Notes: generated by a model not told the origin, from the letters alone. 64,000 nucleotides of DNA from Bradyrhizobium sp. CB1717 (GCF_029714325.1 NZ_CP121666.1:1302001-1366000), one strand, 5' to 3'. Positions 9,349 through 18,330 are shown, counted from the stretch's first letter. Numbers and translations are program-made.

Positions 9349-10548
9349 TCAATACTTCTTCACCGCTGCTCTGAAGGCCAGCCACATCGCGATCGACGCA
9401 AGGCCAAAGCCGCCGAGCAGCAGGAAGGTCGGGCCGTAGCCGATCCATTGCGCGATCCAGCCGCCGAGCGCGGGACTGAGGCTGGCACCGACACCCTGCA
9501 CCGTGATCACGGCACCCTGGCCGAGATTGATGCGGCCTGTGCCGTTGAGCGAACGTGCGATCATGCCGGGGACGGCGACCGTTTGCAGTCCGGTGCCGAT
9601 GCCGTCGAGCACCTGCATCGGCACGACGCCCCACCAGCCCGTGACGAAGAAGGCGAGCACACCGCGGACGGGCAAGAACATGAAGGAGATGAGGATCACC
9701 GGCCAGTAGTTGCGCTTGCCCGCGACATGCATCGCGATGAGCGAGGTCACGATCATCACGCCTTGCGCGATCACGACGGTGGTCGCGACGAAGCTCGGTC
9801 CGTTGGCCTGTCCCTCGGCCACGGCCGCAAGTCCATAGAGCGGCACGATCGCGGCATTGCCGAGATGGAACAGGGCGAGCGCCAGTGCCAGCACCAGAAG
9901 CGGCTTGTGCTTGAGGAGGACGGACATGCCGTCCGGCGGAGCCTTGCTGTCGTCCTCCCTGCTGCCGCGTGCGGCGCGATCGTCGATCGATCTCGCCGGG
10001 ATCATCATCACGCAGGCGATCGCGATGGCGCCGAACACCGCCGCCAGCACGAACACGGCGACATAGCCGAACTTGTAGCCGAGATAGCCCGACAATGCCG
10101 CGCCGACCATGTTGCCGGCGTGGTTGAAGGCCTGGTTGCGGCCGTTCAGCGCGTTGAAGCCTTTCTGCCTGGCAATGCCGAGCGTGATTCCGGTGACCGC
10201 GGGCACGATCGCGGCGCTCGCGAGCGATTGGGCGATTTGGGAGACGGTGACGGCCCAGAAATTTTGCGAGACGAGGATGATCGCGGATGCGGCGACCACG
10301 CAGATGCCGGGGATGACGACCCACATGCGCTTGTTGCGGCTTGCATCGATGAAGCCGCCGATCGGCGTTGTGATCAGCATGCCGGCGATGTTGCCGATCG
10401 TCATTGCGGTGCCGATCAGCCCGCTCGCCCAGCCGCGCTCCTGCAGGAACACGCCAACGAAGGGGCCGATGCCGGACTGCATGTCGGCCATGAAGAAATT
10501 GACTGCAAACAGCGGCCAGGTGCGGGTTGTTGAGGGGCGCGATGTCAT
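9349..10548 (-). CDS. MFS transporter
   Basis: This is a major facilitator protein of about 399 residues with twelve predicted membrane segments. After TTPIGGFIDASRNKR, a variant of the loop 2-3 MFS signature, come alternating hydrophobic stretches to the end. The family moves small molecules with protons across the inner membrane; the substrate is unknown. The ATG at 10548 starts just before the first helix (TWPLFAVNFFMADMQ). The frame remains open to 10626 with a non-family extension, so I prefer the shorter form. It lies upstream of the AraC gene on the same strand with a gap of about 200 bases. Confidence 0.88.
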   Translation of the reverse strand: MTSRPSTTRTWPLFAVNFFMADMQSGIGPFVGVFLQERGWASGLIGTAMTIGNIAGMLITTPIGGFIDASRNKRMWVVIPGICVVAASAIILVSQNFWAVTVSQIAQSLASAAIVPAVTGITLGIARQKGFNALNGRNQAFNHAGNMVGAALSGYLGYKFGYVAVFVLAAVFGAIAIACVMMIPARSIDDRAARGSREDDSKAPPDGMSVLLKHKPLLVLALALALFHLGNAAIVPLYGLAAVAEGQANGPSFVATTVVIAQGVMIVTSLIAMHVAGKRNYWPVILISFMFLPVRGVLAFFVTGWWGVVPMQVLDGIGTGLQTVAVPGMIARSLNGTGRINLGQGAVITVQGVGASLSPALGGWIAQWIGYGPTFLLLGGFGLASIAMWLAFRAAVKKY

Positions 10549-10728
10549 CGAGACGCTGAAATGTTCCTGCCGTCGAGTAGGTCTCGTGCAAAGCTGATCG
10601 TGACGACCGGCCAATTGCGCCGGCATGGACCAGAACGTAACCTACGCTGACAACGTTGGTTCCTCGCCACTTGCGTCGGCGGGACGATGTCCTGTCACGC
10701 CGTTCCGGCCTCTTTTCGGATCCTGACC

Positions 10729-11532
10729 ATGCCCCTCTGGACTTGCGAAACCTGCGGCGCGCAATTTTCGGACAGCGGACGACCGCCCGAATCCTGTCCG
10801 ATCTGCGAGGACGAACGGCAATTCGTGAACTGGAAGGGGCAGACCTTCCTGACGCGCGAGACGCTGGCGGAACGTCACCGCGTGGTCTGGCGCGACGATC
10901 TCGGCCTCACCGGTCTCGGGCTCGAGCCGAGTTTTGCCATCGGCCAGCGCGCGCTGCTGGTGCCGCTGGCAGAGGGATGCGTGATGTGGGACTGCGTGCC
11001 GCTGGCGACGCCGGAGGCGATCGCTCATGTCCGCGCGCTCGGCGGACTGAAAGCGATCGCGATCTCGCATCCGCATTATTATGGAGCGCTCGCCGACTGG
11101 ACCGAGGCGTTCGGCGGCGTGCCGGTCTATCTGCACGCGGACGATGGCCAATGGGTGACGCGTCCGCATCCATCGATCGTGCACTGGACCGGCGATCGGC
11201 ACCGTATCTCCGACGATGTGCTGCTGCTGCGCACCGGCGGCCATTTCGCCGGCGCCACCATGCTGCATTGGGCACGCGGCGCGGAGGGCAGGGGCGCGCT
11301 GCTCACCGGAGACATCGCGCAGGTGACGATGGACCGCCGCTTCGTCAGCTTCATGTACTCCTACCCGAACTACATGCCGCTCAACGCAGCCGCGGTGCGG
11401 CGGATCGCTGCTGCCGTCGAGCCGCTCGCCTTCGATCGCATCTATGGCGCCTGGTGGGGACGCAACATCGCCAATGGTGCCAAGGCCGCGTTCGCGGCAT
11501 CGGTGGCGCGATATCTCGCGGCCATCGCCTGA
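10729..11532 (+). CDS. metallo-beta-lactamase-fold hydrolase with N-terminal zinc-ribbon
   Basis: This protein has about 267 residues. It opens with a rubredoxin-like knuckle, CETCG at residues 4-8 and CPIC near residue 23, then an MBL-fold body. The metal motif normally HxHxDH reads HPHYYG (about residue 110), so the second-site Asp-His pair is replaced. GGHFAGATMLHW and LTGDIAQV keep the later His and Asp positions. Mono-metal or altered chemistry is likely, and the substrate is unknown. The ATG at 10729 places the zinc knuckle at the N-terminus. An in-frame ATG at 10687 would add 14 residues. Related short proteins occur in Bradyrhizobium. Confidence 0.8.
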   Translation: MPLWTCETCGAQFSDSGRPPESCPICEDERQFVNWKGQTFLTRETLAERHRVVWRDDLGLTGLGLEPSFAIGQRALLVPLAEGCVMWDCVPLATPEAIAHVRALGGLKAIAISHPHYYGALADWTEAFGGVPVYLHADDGQWVTRPHPSIVHWTGDRHRISDDVLLLRTGGHFAGATMLHWARGAEGRGALLTGDIAQVTMDRRFVSFMYSYPNYMPLNAAAVRRIAAAVEPLAFDRIYGAWWGRNIANGAKAAFAASVARYLAAIA

Positions 11533-11691
11533 GAGCGCTCCTTTCGGATTTATCTTGCCGGGCGAGAATAAATGTACTAACAGTACAGTTATTGAGCGTG
11601 GCGCAATGGCGCGTCTGCAGGCCGGCATGATCGATGCATCGCCGCTGCCGCGGCGCGCTGTGGGGCCACGCGAGCGAGGGTGGGACGCATC

Positions 11692-12705
11692 ATGGCTGAG
11701 CGCGACTACGAGATCTTCGAGGCCGGCGACGTCGCGCTCCAGTCCGGCGCTGTCTTCCCCAAGCTGCAGCTCGCCTACAAGACCTACGGTACGCTGAGCC
11801 CGGCCAGGGACAACGTCATCCTCTATCCGACCTCGTTTAGCGCGCAGCATGTCGACACCGAGTGGCTGATCGGGCGCGATGGCGTGCTCGATCCCTCGCG
11901 CTACTTCGTCGTCATCCCGAACCTGTTCGGCAACGGCCTGTCGTCCTCGCCGTCGAATTCGGCCGCGCCATTCCCGCAAGTCACCTATCACGACGCGATC
12001 GCTATTCAGCATCGCCTTCTGGCCGAGCGCTTCGGCATCACAAGGCTTGCGCTGGTCTATGGCTGGTCGATGGGCGGCATGCAGGCCTATCACTGGGCGG
12101 CGCTGCATCCTGACATGGTCGAGCGCGCAGCGGTCGTCTGCGGCAGCGCGCGTTGCGCGCCCTACAACTATGTCTTCCTGGAAAGCGTGAAGGCGGCGCT
12201 GACGGGCGATCCCGCCTTCCGCGACGGCCGCTTCGTCGAAAGGCCCGTCGCCGGCTATCGCGCCATGGGGCGCGTCTATGCCGGCTGGGCGATGTCGCAT
12301 GGCTTCTATCGCGACGAGCTCTGGCGCGAGGCCGGCTTCACCTCGCTGGAGGACTATCTCGTCCGCGCCTGGGACGGGGCCTTCGCGCGGCGCGATGCCA
12401 ACGATCTCCTGGCGCAGATCGGCATCTGGCAGCGCGGCGACATCAGCCGCTGCGCCGCTTTCGGCGGCGATCTCGATCGCGCGCTCGCCGCGATAGGTGC
12501 GCACATGCTGCTGATGCCGGGCGCGACCGATCGCTATTTCGACGTCCGCGACAACGAGGACGAGCTCGGCAAGCTGGTCAATGCAAAGTCAGCCGTGCTG
12601 CATCCAATCCCGTCGCTGCACGGCCATCGTGCCGGAAATCCCGTCACCAACCCGCGCGACCAGGCCTTCATCAGAGCCGAGATCGCAGCGCTCCTAGCCA
12701 AGTAG
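11692..12705 (+). CDS. alpha/beta hydrolase, homoserine O-acetyltransferase (MetX)-like
   Basis: This protein has about 337 residues and follows the MetX/COG2021 pattern. LAYKTYGTL is near the N-terminus, the nucleophile elbow is GWSMGG (Ser near residue 126), a late Asp lies in MPGATDRYFDV, and the final His is in HGHRAGN. Authentic homoserine acetyltransferases usually have GGSMGG and are longer, about 370-400 residues. I therefore call it a MetX-like acyltransferase or hydrolase, not a proven methionine enzyme. An in-frame GTG at 11680 is possible, but GAGG is better placed for the ATG at 11692. A desaturase gene follows 15 bases later, so the two are probably co-transcribed. Confidence 0.85.
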   Translation: MAERDYEIFEAGDVALQSGAVFPKLQLAYKTYGTLSPARDNVILYPTSFSAQHVDTEWLIGRDGVLDPSRYFVVIPNLFGNGLSSSPSNSAAPFPQVTYHDAIAIQHRLLAERFGITRLALVYGWSMGGMQAYHWAALHPDMVERAAVVCGSARCAPYNYVFLESVKAALTGDPAFRDGRFVERPVAGYRAMGRVYAGWAMSHGFYRDELWREAGFTSLEDYLVRAWDGAFARRDANDLLAQIGIWQRGDISRCAAFGGDLDRALAAIGAHMLLMPGATDRYFDVRDNEDELGKLVNAKSAVLHPIPSLHGHRAGNPVTNPRDQAFIRAEIAALLAK

Positions 12706-12720
12706 CACAGGCATCTGATC

Positions 12721-13668
12721 ATGACCGACGCGACCGTTTCAGAGCCTGGGCATCGCCTGAAGCCGCTGAGCCCGGCGATGCTGCGTGAGCTGTCGGTGCG
12801 CTCCAATCTCAGGGGTGCAGCGCAAAGTCTTGGACATTACGGCGCGATCGCGCTGGTCGGCGCTCTGATCTGGATGGTGACCTCACGCCATGGCGTGCTC
12901 TGGGCGCTGCCGCTGATGGCGGTGCAGGGCTACGTCGTTGCCTTCCTGTTCATGGCGGTGCACGAGACCGCGCACAAGACCGCGTTTAGAAGCCGCAGCC
13001 TCAATCTCGCGGTCGGCTATCTCTCGGCCTTCATCATCGGATTGCCGTACGAATATTACTGCCTGTTCCACTGGGACCATCACCGCTACACCCAGGATCC
13101 GGAGAAGGATCCCGAGCTGATCGTCGGCGTGAAGCCGGCCTCCGACACGCAGCTCGCGATCGCCTATAGCGGCCTGCTCCAGGTCGCCGGGCGTCTGCGG
13201 CTGACGCTCGGCCATGCCGTCACCGGCAAGGTCGTCGTGCCCTGGATTCCCGAAAACAAGCGCGCCACCATCGTCGCCGAGGCGCGCGCCTATGTCGCGC
13301 TTTACGCCCTGCTGCTCGCGCTCTCGCTGTGGTTCGCCTCGGCGCTGCTGCTCTGGGTCTGGATCGTGCCGCTGGTGATCGGGCAATTCTTCCTGCGGCC
13401 CTATCTCTATGCCGAGCACACCGGCTGCGACCGTACCCGCAGTGCCTTTCAGAACACCCGCACCACCTATACCGGTGCCATCGTCAAATGGTTCGCGTGG
13501 AATATGCCCTACCATGTCGAGCATCACGCCTATCCCTCGATTCCCTTTCACGCCCTGCCGAAGCTGAACGGGATCGTCGACGGCGAGATCGTCTATCGCG
13601 GGCGCGGCTACATCCAAACGACGCGTGAGACCTGGGCGTGGTTTCGCCGGCAGCGGCAGGGTAGCTAG
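12721..13668 (+). CDS. fatty acid desaturase
   Basis: This is a 315-residue membrane di-iron enzyme. All three histidine boxes are visible: HETAHKT (about residue 81), HWDHHRY (about 118) and HVEHHAY (about 265), separated by hydrophobic pairs. Members introduce double bonds or hydroxyls into acyl chains or carotenoid-like lipids at the cytoplasmic membrane, and the regiochemistry cannot be read from sequence. It begins 15 bases after the MetX-like hydrolase and ends just before a bidirectional terminator, so the two genes form a likely unit. Confidence 0.9.
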   Translation: MTDATVSEPGHRLKPLSPAMLRELSVRSNLRGAAQSLGHYGAIALVGALIWMVTSRHGVLWALPLMAVQGYVVAFLFMAVHETAHKTAFRSRSLNLAVGYLSAFIIGLPYEYYCLFHWDHHRYTQDPEKDPELIVGVKPASDTQLAIAYSGLLQVAGRLRLTLGHAVTGKVVVPWIPENKRATIVAEARAYVALYALLLALSLWFASALLLWVWIVPLVIGQFFLRPYLYAEHTGCDRTRSAFQNTRTTYTGAIVKWFAWNMPYHVEHHAYPSIPFHALPKLNGIVDGEIVYRGRGYIQTTRETWAWFRRQRQGS

Positions 13669-13677
13669 TCAAACGCA

Positions 13678-13708
13678 AAAGCTCCGGCCGCGATGCGACC
13701 GGAGCTTT
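13678..13708. terminator. bidirectional intrinsic terminator
   Basis: A 10-bp perfect stem (AAAGCTCCGG paired with CCGGAGCTTT, 11-base loop) lies between the convergent desaturase and small secreted-protein genes. It has T-rich or A-rich flanks on either side. Confidence 0.75.
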
Positions 13709-13725
13709 GTCGTGAGGGCGAGATA

Positions 13726-13974
13726 TCAGTAGATCCCGTAGGCGCAGACATTCACGACGCGGACGCGCAGGCCGTGACGGGTCTGGACGACGCGCTCCTG
13801 GTAGCAGTTGCTGACGCCGGTGTTGACGTAGATGCCGCCGAAGCCATAGCCCGGGCCCCAGCCATGACCCCAGTGATGATGATGGAAACCGCCGGCCGAG
13901 GCGGCGGTGGGGGCGAGCGCGGCAACGCCGAGCGAGCCGGCAGCGATCAGACCAAGAGCGAGCTTACGAAACAT
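13726..13974 (-). CDS. small secreted Gly/His-rich protein
   Basis: This encodes about 82 residues with a clear signal peptide (MFRKLALGLIAAGSLGVAAL, cleaved near ASA). The mature part has GGFHHHHWGHGWGPGYGFGG, then a C-terminal segment with two cysteines (SNCYQERVV and VNVCAYGIY). The His cluster could bind metal. Similar small exported proteins are widespread in Bradyrhizobium and unassigned. I chose the ATG at 13974 because GGAGA sits 6 bases upstream; the ATG at 13980 would be too close to it. Function unknown. Confidence 0.8.
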   Translation of the reverse strand: MFRKLALGLIAAGSLGVAALAPTAASAGGFHHHHWGHGWGPGYGFGGIYVNTGVSNCYQERVVQTRHGLRVRVVNVCAYGIY

Positions 13975-14111
13975 CTTCATTCTCCAATGTGGCGCGAGGC
14001 CGTTGTTGTGTCCCTGCATCTCGGTCGGGTTGAGCCGCGAATGCGTTCACGGCGGTTCTTGAGAATCGTGTTTCAGGATTGTTTCGTCGGCTGCGGCGAG
14101 GTGCGCCGCCG

Positions 14112-15092
14112 TCAGGCTTTCCGCGCCGCGCCATAGTGCGCGGCCATGGCCCGGGTCATCTTGGCCATCTTCTCGCGGAGATCGGCCGGCTCCAGCACTT
14201 CGGCCTCGGGGCCCAGCCGCAGCAATTCGGCTGCGGCGTGCCACGACGTCTTGCCGGTCGGCACCCGCGCGATGCGCCAGCCGTCGGCGTCAGTGCTCTC
14301 TTCGATCTCCGTGCGCGCCTTGACGTAAGGCTGGCTCAACGCGTCCAGCAGCTTGACGCCGAATGGCGACAGCCGGACGACCGCGACATTGGGATGCATC
14401 TCCGCTTCGAGGCGAAGTGTCGCAGCCTGCCAATAGGCGGCGAGATCGAAATCGGCGGGCCGGTCGAAGCGGTCGTCGAGCGTGGTGCAGTCGAGCACGC
14501 GCGCGACGCGATAGGTCCGCACGCTGCCGTCGACTTGCCCGGCGAGATACCAGCTGCCGCCCTTCAGCACGAGGCCGAGCGGGGCGACACGGCGCTGCTT
14601 CTCCGAGCGCCAGCTTTGGTAGCGGATTTTTATCAGTGTCCCGCGCAGGGCGGCGCCGGCGATGGTGCGCAGATGTGTTGGCTCCTCCGCCTCGCCGAAC
14701 CAGCCGGGCGCATCCAGGTGAAAGCGCTCCTGCATGCGGCCGGCGTCTTCGCGCAAGTTCGCGGGCAGCGCCGCCATCAGCTTGTTCTGCGCGGCGATCA
14801 TTGCCGCGTCCAGTCCCAGCGCCGCCGCCGGGCCCGGTAGTCCCGCCAGGAACAGGGCTTCCGCCTCGTTCTGCGACAGGCCGTTCAGCCGGACGCGATA
14901 GCCGTCGAGCAGGCGATAGCCGCCCTCCGCGCCGCGGTCGGCATAGACAGGAACGCCAGAGGCCGCGAGCGCGTCGATGTCACGATAGATCGTGCGAACC
15001 GACACCTCGCAGGCTTCCGCGAGTTCAGGCGCGGTGACCTGCCCTCTGGCCTGGAGGGTGGTGAGGATCGACAGCATCCGGCTCGCGCGCAT
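14112..15092 (-). CDS. WYL-domain (YafY-type) transcriptional regulator
   Basis: This regulator has 326 residues. The N-terminal HTH_11 winged helix is clear (TAPELAEACEVSVRTIYRDI at about residues 20-39), followed by a linker, a WYL domain (IKIRYQSWRSEK, then GSWYLAGQVDG) and a C-terminal WCX-like extension. WYL domains are thought to sense nucleotides or other ligands. It is divergent from a glutathione S-transferase, and the spacer contains a perfect 12-bp inverted repeat. It most likely controls that GST and itself. Confidence 0.9.
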   Translation of the reverse strand: MRASRMLSILTTLQARGQVTAPELAEACEVSVRTIYRDIDALAASGVPVYADRGAEGGYRLLDGYRVRLNGLSQNEAEALFLAGLPGPAAALGLDAAMIAAQNKLMAALPANLREDAGRMQERFHLDAPGWFGEAEEPTHLRTIAGAALRGTLIKIRYQSWRSEKQRRVAPLGLVLKGGSWYLAGQVDGSVRTYRVARVLDCTTLDDRFDRPADFDLAAYWQAATLRLEAEMHPNVAVVRLSPFGVKLLDALSQPYVKARTEIEESTDADGWRIARVPTGKTSWHAAAELLRLGPEAEVLEPADLREKMAKMTRAMAAHYGAARKA

Positions 15093-15103
15093 GATGTCTT
15101 AAA

Positions 15104-15132
15104 CCATACCTGACAAGGGATGTCAGGTATGG
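15104..15132. promoter_or_regulatory. putative WYL-regulator operator (perfect 12-bp inverted repeat)
   Basis: CCATACCTGACA and its exact complement TGTCAGGTATGG are separated by 5 bases (AGGGA) in the spacer between the divergent WYL regulator and GST genes. The site is 12 bases upstream of the regulator's start and about 48 bases upstream of the GST's. Confidence 0.8.
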
Positions 15133-15179
15133 GTCGCTACAAGATGCGCCTCGCCAGACGGCATCCGAGGAGACCAGCC

Positions 15180-15824
15180 ATGACCGATCCGAACCGCATC
15201 ACGTTGTATTATTCGCCGCAAAGCCGCGCCACCGGCACGCGGGTGCTGCTGGAGGAACTGGGGTCGCCCTACGATCTCCATATCCTCAACATGAAGGCTG
15301 GCGAGCAGCGCAAGCCCGGCTATCTCGCCATCAACCCGCTAGGCAAGGTGCCGGCGATCCACTACCGCGGGGAGCTCGTGACCGAGCAGGTCGCGATCAC
15401 CATCTTTCTCGCCGATCTCTTCCCGCAGGCGGGGCTGACGCCCGGGCCGGACGATCCGCTGCGCGGTCCGTACCTGCGCTGGATCGCCTATTATGGCGCA
15501 TCCTTCGAGCCGGCCCTGATCGACAAGTTCATGCAGCGCGAGCCGGCCCCGATCACGCAATCGCCCTATGCCGATTACGACACCATGCTCGGTGCGCTGG
15601 AGACGCAATTGGAGAAGGGTCCGTATCTGCTCGGCGAGCGCATGACGGCGGCGGACGTGTTGTGGGGCGTCGCCTTCAGCTGGACCATGATGTTCGGCAT
15701 CGTGCCGAAGAAGGACGCCTTCGTCCGCTATGCCGAGCGCATGACCTCGCGCCCGGCGTTCCAGCGCATCACTGCGGCCGATGAGGAGATGGCCGCGCAG
15801 CATGCTAAGGTTGCTGGTGGCTGA
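15180..15824 (+). CDS. glutathione S-transferase
   Basis: This is a GST of 214 residues. The N-terminal thioredoxin-like half has YYSPQSRATGTRVLLEELG and NPLGKVPAIHYRGELVTEQV, which holds the cis-Pro and the glutathione-binding E-Q pair. The C-terminal helical half has GERMTAADVLWG, the usual N-capping region. It should conjugate or reduce electrophiles using glutathione. The ATG at 15180 has GGAG upstream; in-frame ATGs at 15120 and later lie inside or next to the operator. Expression is probably controlled by the divergent WYL regulator. Confidence 0.92.
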   Translation: MTDPNRITLYYSPQSRATGTRVLLEELGSPYDLHILNMKAGEQRKPGYLAINPLGKVPAIHYRGELVTEQVAITIFLADLFPQAGLTPGPDDPLRGPYLRWIAYYGASFEPALIDKFMQREPAPITQSPYADYDTMLGALETQLEKGPYLLGERMTAADVLWGVAFSWTMMFGIVPKKDAFVRYAERMTSRPAFQRITAADEEMAAQHAKVAGG

Positions 15825-15841
15825 ACGAACCAGGGTTGTAG

Positions 15842-16276
15842 ATGACGAAGCCGACGCACACGACCAACTGCTCAAACACCTTCATCCGTGTTGCTGAAGA
15901 CTGTCCCGCGCGCACCGGCGAGCAGCCGCCGCTGCGTGCGGGAAAGCCGACGGTCGCGTGCCTGCAATACGGGATGATTGCCAAGGCGCCCTACAAATAC
16001 ACGTCCGACGATGTGATCTTCGCGACATCTGCGCCGGGACGCGAGCTCGATGCGAAGGCGACGAAAGCGGAGAAGCAAGCGGCCCGTGAAGCGTTCTTCT
16101 CCCGGGGGCAGGCGTGCATGAGGGCGTCGAGCCTGGGCAAGCGCTTCGGCTGGGGCGTTCATGCCGACAGTGAGGGGCGGATCGCGATCTACGCCATCGA
16201 CAGCAAACGTTATCAGGCGCTCGTCCGCGATCCCAAGCTCACGCAGGTGCGCGCAATGCGGTCGAAACGAGCGTGA
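15842..16276 (+). CDS. conserved hypothetical protein, DUF6157-like
   Basis: This protein has 144 residues with no signal peptide or membrane segment. The opening HTTNCSNTFIRVAEDCPA and the central LQYGMIAKAPYKYTSDDVIF look like the small soluble DUF6157 family, as I remember it. No function is known. It starts 18 bases after the GST stop on the same strand and may share its transcript, which hints at a stress or detoxification setting. Confidence 0.75.
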   Translation: MTKPTHTTNCSNTFIRVAEDCPARTGEQPPLRAGKPTVACLQYGMIAKAPYKYTSDDVIFATSAPGRELDAKATKAEKQAAREAFFSRGQACMRASSLGKRFGWGVHADSEGRIAIYAIDSKRYQALVRDPKLTQVRAMRSKRA

Positions 16277-17062
16277 TCAGAATTTTGGCGGCCGCTTCTC
16301 CGCGAACGCCTTGATGCCTTCCTTGATTTCGTCGCCGCGCATGCTGTCGCGGTGGCGCTGGTCGGCGGCTTGCTCGTCGAGCTCGCCGCGGGCGAATTCG
16401 TTGATCGCGCGCTTCATGCCGGCCATCGCCTGCGGCGCGTTACCGGCGAGGATTGCGGCGAGCTTGTCGACCTCCTCGTCGAGCGTCTCTTCCGGCACCA
16501 TGGCGGTGAGATAGCCGATGCGCAGCATCTCCGGGGCGCTGATCTTCTGCGCGGTCAAAAACAGCTTCTTCGCATTATCGAGGCCGAGCCGCGTCACGTA
16601 GCGTTTGATCCCGCTCGGGTAATAATGCAGCCCGAGCCGCGCCGCCGGCATGAACATCTCGGCGGTGTCGACGCCGATGCGGAAATCGCAGGCGAGCGCG
16701 AGATCGGTCGAGCCGCCATAGACGCCGCCGTTGAGCCGGCAGATCGTCGGCACGCCCAGATCCTCGAGACGGTTGACGACCACTTCGAACGCCGAGCCCG
16801 CGCTCTGCTGCTCGCTCGCGCTCACCGCGCGCTCGGCGACCGAGTTGAGATCGTAGCCGGCGGAGAAGGCGCGGCCCGTGCCGGTCAGCACCAGCACGCG
16901 GATGGCAGGATCGGCCTCGACGGCGTCGAACAGTCTGACCAGTTCGCCGAGATCCTCGGCCTGCAGCCGGTTGAGATGTCTGGGCCGGTTCAGGCGGACG
17001 GTGGCGCGTGCGCCCCTGATTTCGAGCACCGGGCTTGATGCCGCGTCGGTGGAATCCGACAT
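16277..17062 (-). CDS. enoyl-CoA hydratase/isomerase family protein
   Basis: This 261-residue crotonase-fold protein has FSAGYDLNSV and NGGVYGGSTDLALACDFRI for the oxyanion hole and CoA site. The first catalytic Glu of true hydratases is replaced in the GGSTDLAL segment, so isomerase, hydrolase or lyase activity is possible. It ends adjacent to the convergent DUF6157-like gene. A cNMP-gated channel gene lies 12 bases upstream on the same strand; co-transcription is likely even though the functions look unrelated. Confidence 0.88.
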   Translation of the reverse strand: MSDSTDAASSPVLEIRGARATVRLNRPRHLNRLQAEDLGELVRLFDAVEADPAIRVLVLTGTGRAFSAGYDLNSVAERAVSASEQQSAGSAFEVVVNRLEDLGVPTICRLNGGVYGGSTDLALACDFRIGVDTAEMFMPAARLGLHYYPSGIKRYVTRLGLDNAKKLFLTAQKISAPEMLRIGYLTAMVPEETLDEEVDKLAAILAGNAPQAMAGMKRAINEFARGELDEQAADQRHRDSMRGDEIKEGIKAFAEKRPPKF

Positions 17063-17074
17063 TCTTGTCTCCTT

Positions 17075-18181
17075 TTATTTGTTTTCGAGCGCGCGGCGCT
17101 TGGCTTCCGCATCGATGGTCTCGGCGAGATCGGGATGCCGCGCCATCAGCACGCGGAAGTCGACGAGGTCGAGCACCAGCAGCCGCGACACCTTCGTGGT
17201 CGAGACGTTGGCGCCGCGCATGTTGTTGCCGAGCAGCGCCATCTCGCCGAAGAAGGCGCCCTCGCCGAGTTGCACCTTCTTACCCGGCAGGTCGACCTCG
17301 ACCTCGCCTGCCGCAATGAAATACATGCAGTCGCCCTGCGCGCCCTTGCGGATGATCATGGTGCGCGCCGGCAGCTCCATGGTCCGCAGCATGTGGGTGA
17401 CGTCGGCGATGGCGGCAGGTCCGAGCGCTGCGAAGAACGGCACCTTGCTGACGGATTCCCAGGTCTTGAGGAAATTGTCGCGGCGGGTCTCTGCGGCAAA
17501 GCCGGTCGCCAAAATACCGGTCCAGAGGCCGAACACGCCGAGGCCGGAGATCATCACCAGCGCCGCCACGATGCGCCCCAGCGGCGTGACCGGCACGACG
17601 TCGCCGTAGCCCGTCGTGGTGAGGGTTACGACGGCCCACCACAGCGCCGCCGGCACGCTGCCGAACGTCTGCGGCTGCACGTCCCGCTCCAGGAAATATT
17701 CGGCGACCGAGGCGAGGAAGACCACCATCAGGAAGATCACGAGCACGCTGACCAGCGGCCCCGATTCCAGCACCAGCACGCGGCGGAGCTGGCGCAGGCC
17801 GGGAATGCCCGGCACCACCTTCAGCACCCAGAGCACGCTGAGCAGCCAGGCCGTCTTCGGCTCGACGCCGAGAACCAGCGCGGCCGGCACGGCCAGCGCC
17901 CCAACCGCGTCGACGATGCCGGCGGAGGAGGACATGTAAAGCGCAAGGCGCCCCGTTCGCGCCATGTGGCGCAGCCGGACCACCCATTCGAACACGAAGT
18001 AGACGAGACAGGCCCAGAGCAGGCCGTGGACCCAGCCGCGCGCCTCATTGGCCCGGTTGTCCGTCAGCAGCACCATGCTGAGTACGCCGACGCCGACGGC
18101 GACATAGGCCGCCTTGGTCATGTTGCGGCCGGCCGTGGCGGCCGCAAACTGGGCCAGAGCGGAGATCAGCGGCTTGGACAT
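17075..18181 (-). CDS. cyclic-nucleotide-gated potassium channel (MloK1-like)
   Basis: This is a 368-residue membrane protein with six hydrophobic segments. A pore loop carries the selectivity filter TTTGYGD (residues 188-194), and a C-terminal cyclic-nucleotide-binding domain follows (about 250-350). The phosphate-binding cassette reads FGEMALLGNNMRGANV. The arginine that contacts the cyclic phosphate is kept, but the usual Pro before it is Met. Length and layout match the Mesorhizobium channel MloK1 (about 355 residues), with few charges in S4. It should pass K+ in response to cAMP or cGMP. The downstream gene is an enoyl-CoA hydratase. Confidence 0.92.
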   Translation of the reverse strand: MSKPLISALAQFAAATAGRNMTKAAYVAVGVGVLSMVLLTDNRANEARGWVHGLLWACLVYFVFEWVVRLRHMARTGRLALYMSSSAGIVDAVGALAVPAALVLGVEPKTAWLLSVLWVLKVVPGIPGLRQLRRVLVLESGPLVSVLVIFLMVVFLASVAEYFLERDVQPQTFGSVPAALWWAVVTLTTTGYGDVVPVTPLGRIVAALVMISGLGVFGLWTGILATGFAAETRRDNFLKTWESVSKVPFFAALGPAAIADVTHMLRTMELPARTMIIRKGAQGDCMYFIAAGEVEVDLPGKKVQLGEGAFFGEMALLGNNMRGANVSTTKVSRLLVLDLVDFRVLMARHPDLAETIDAEAKRRALENK

Positions 18182-18330
18182 GCGGGAAGGCGGCTCGTCT
18201 TGGTTCTTGTGGGCCCGGCTCGGACCCCGGCGCCAAAGTGCCCGCCCACGCCAAGGCCGTCAACGACGGGCGCGGGCGGCAGCATCGTCGAATCGGGGGG
18301 CGAAGGCGGGGGCGGCGGCCGGCCGGGCCG

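Noticed and set aside
10642..12504. A 620-codon minus-strand frame across the metallo-hydrolase and MetX-like genes
   Set aside because: It spans two genes with clear family motifs on the plus strand and has no recognisable domain itself.
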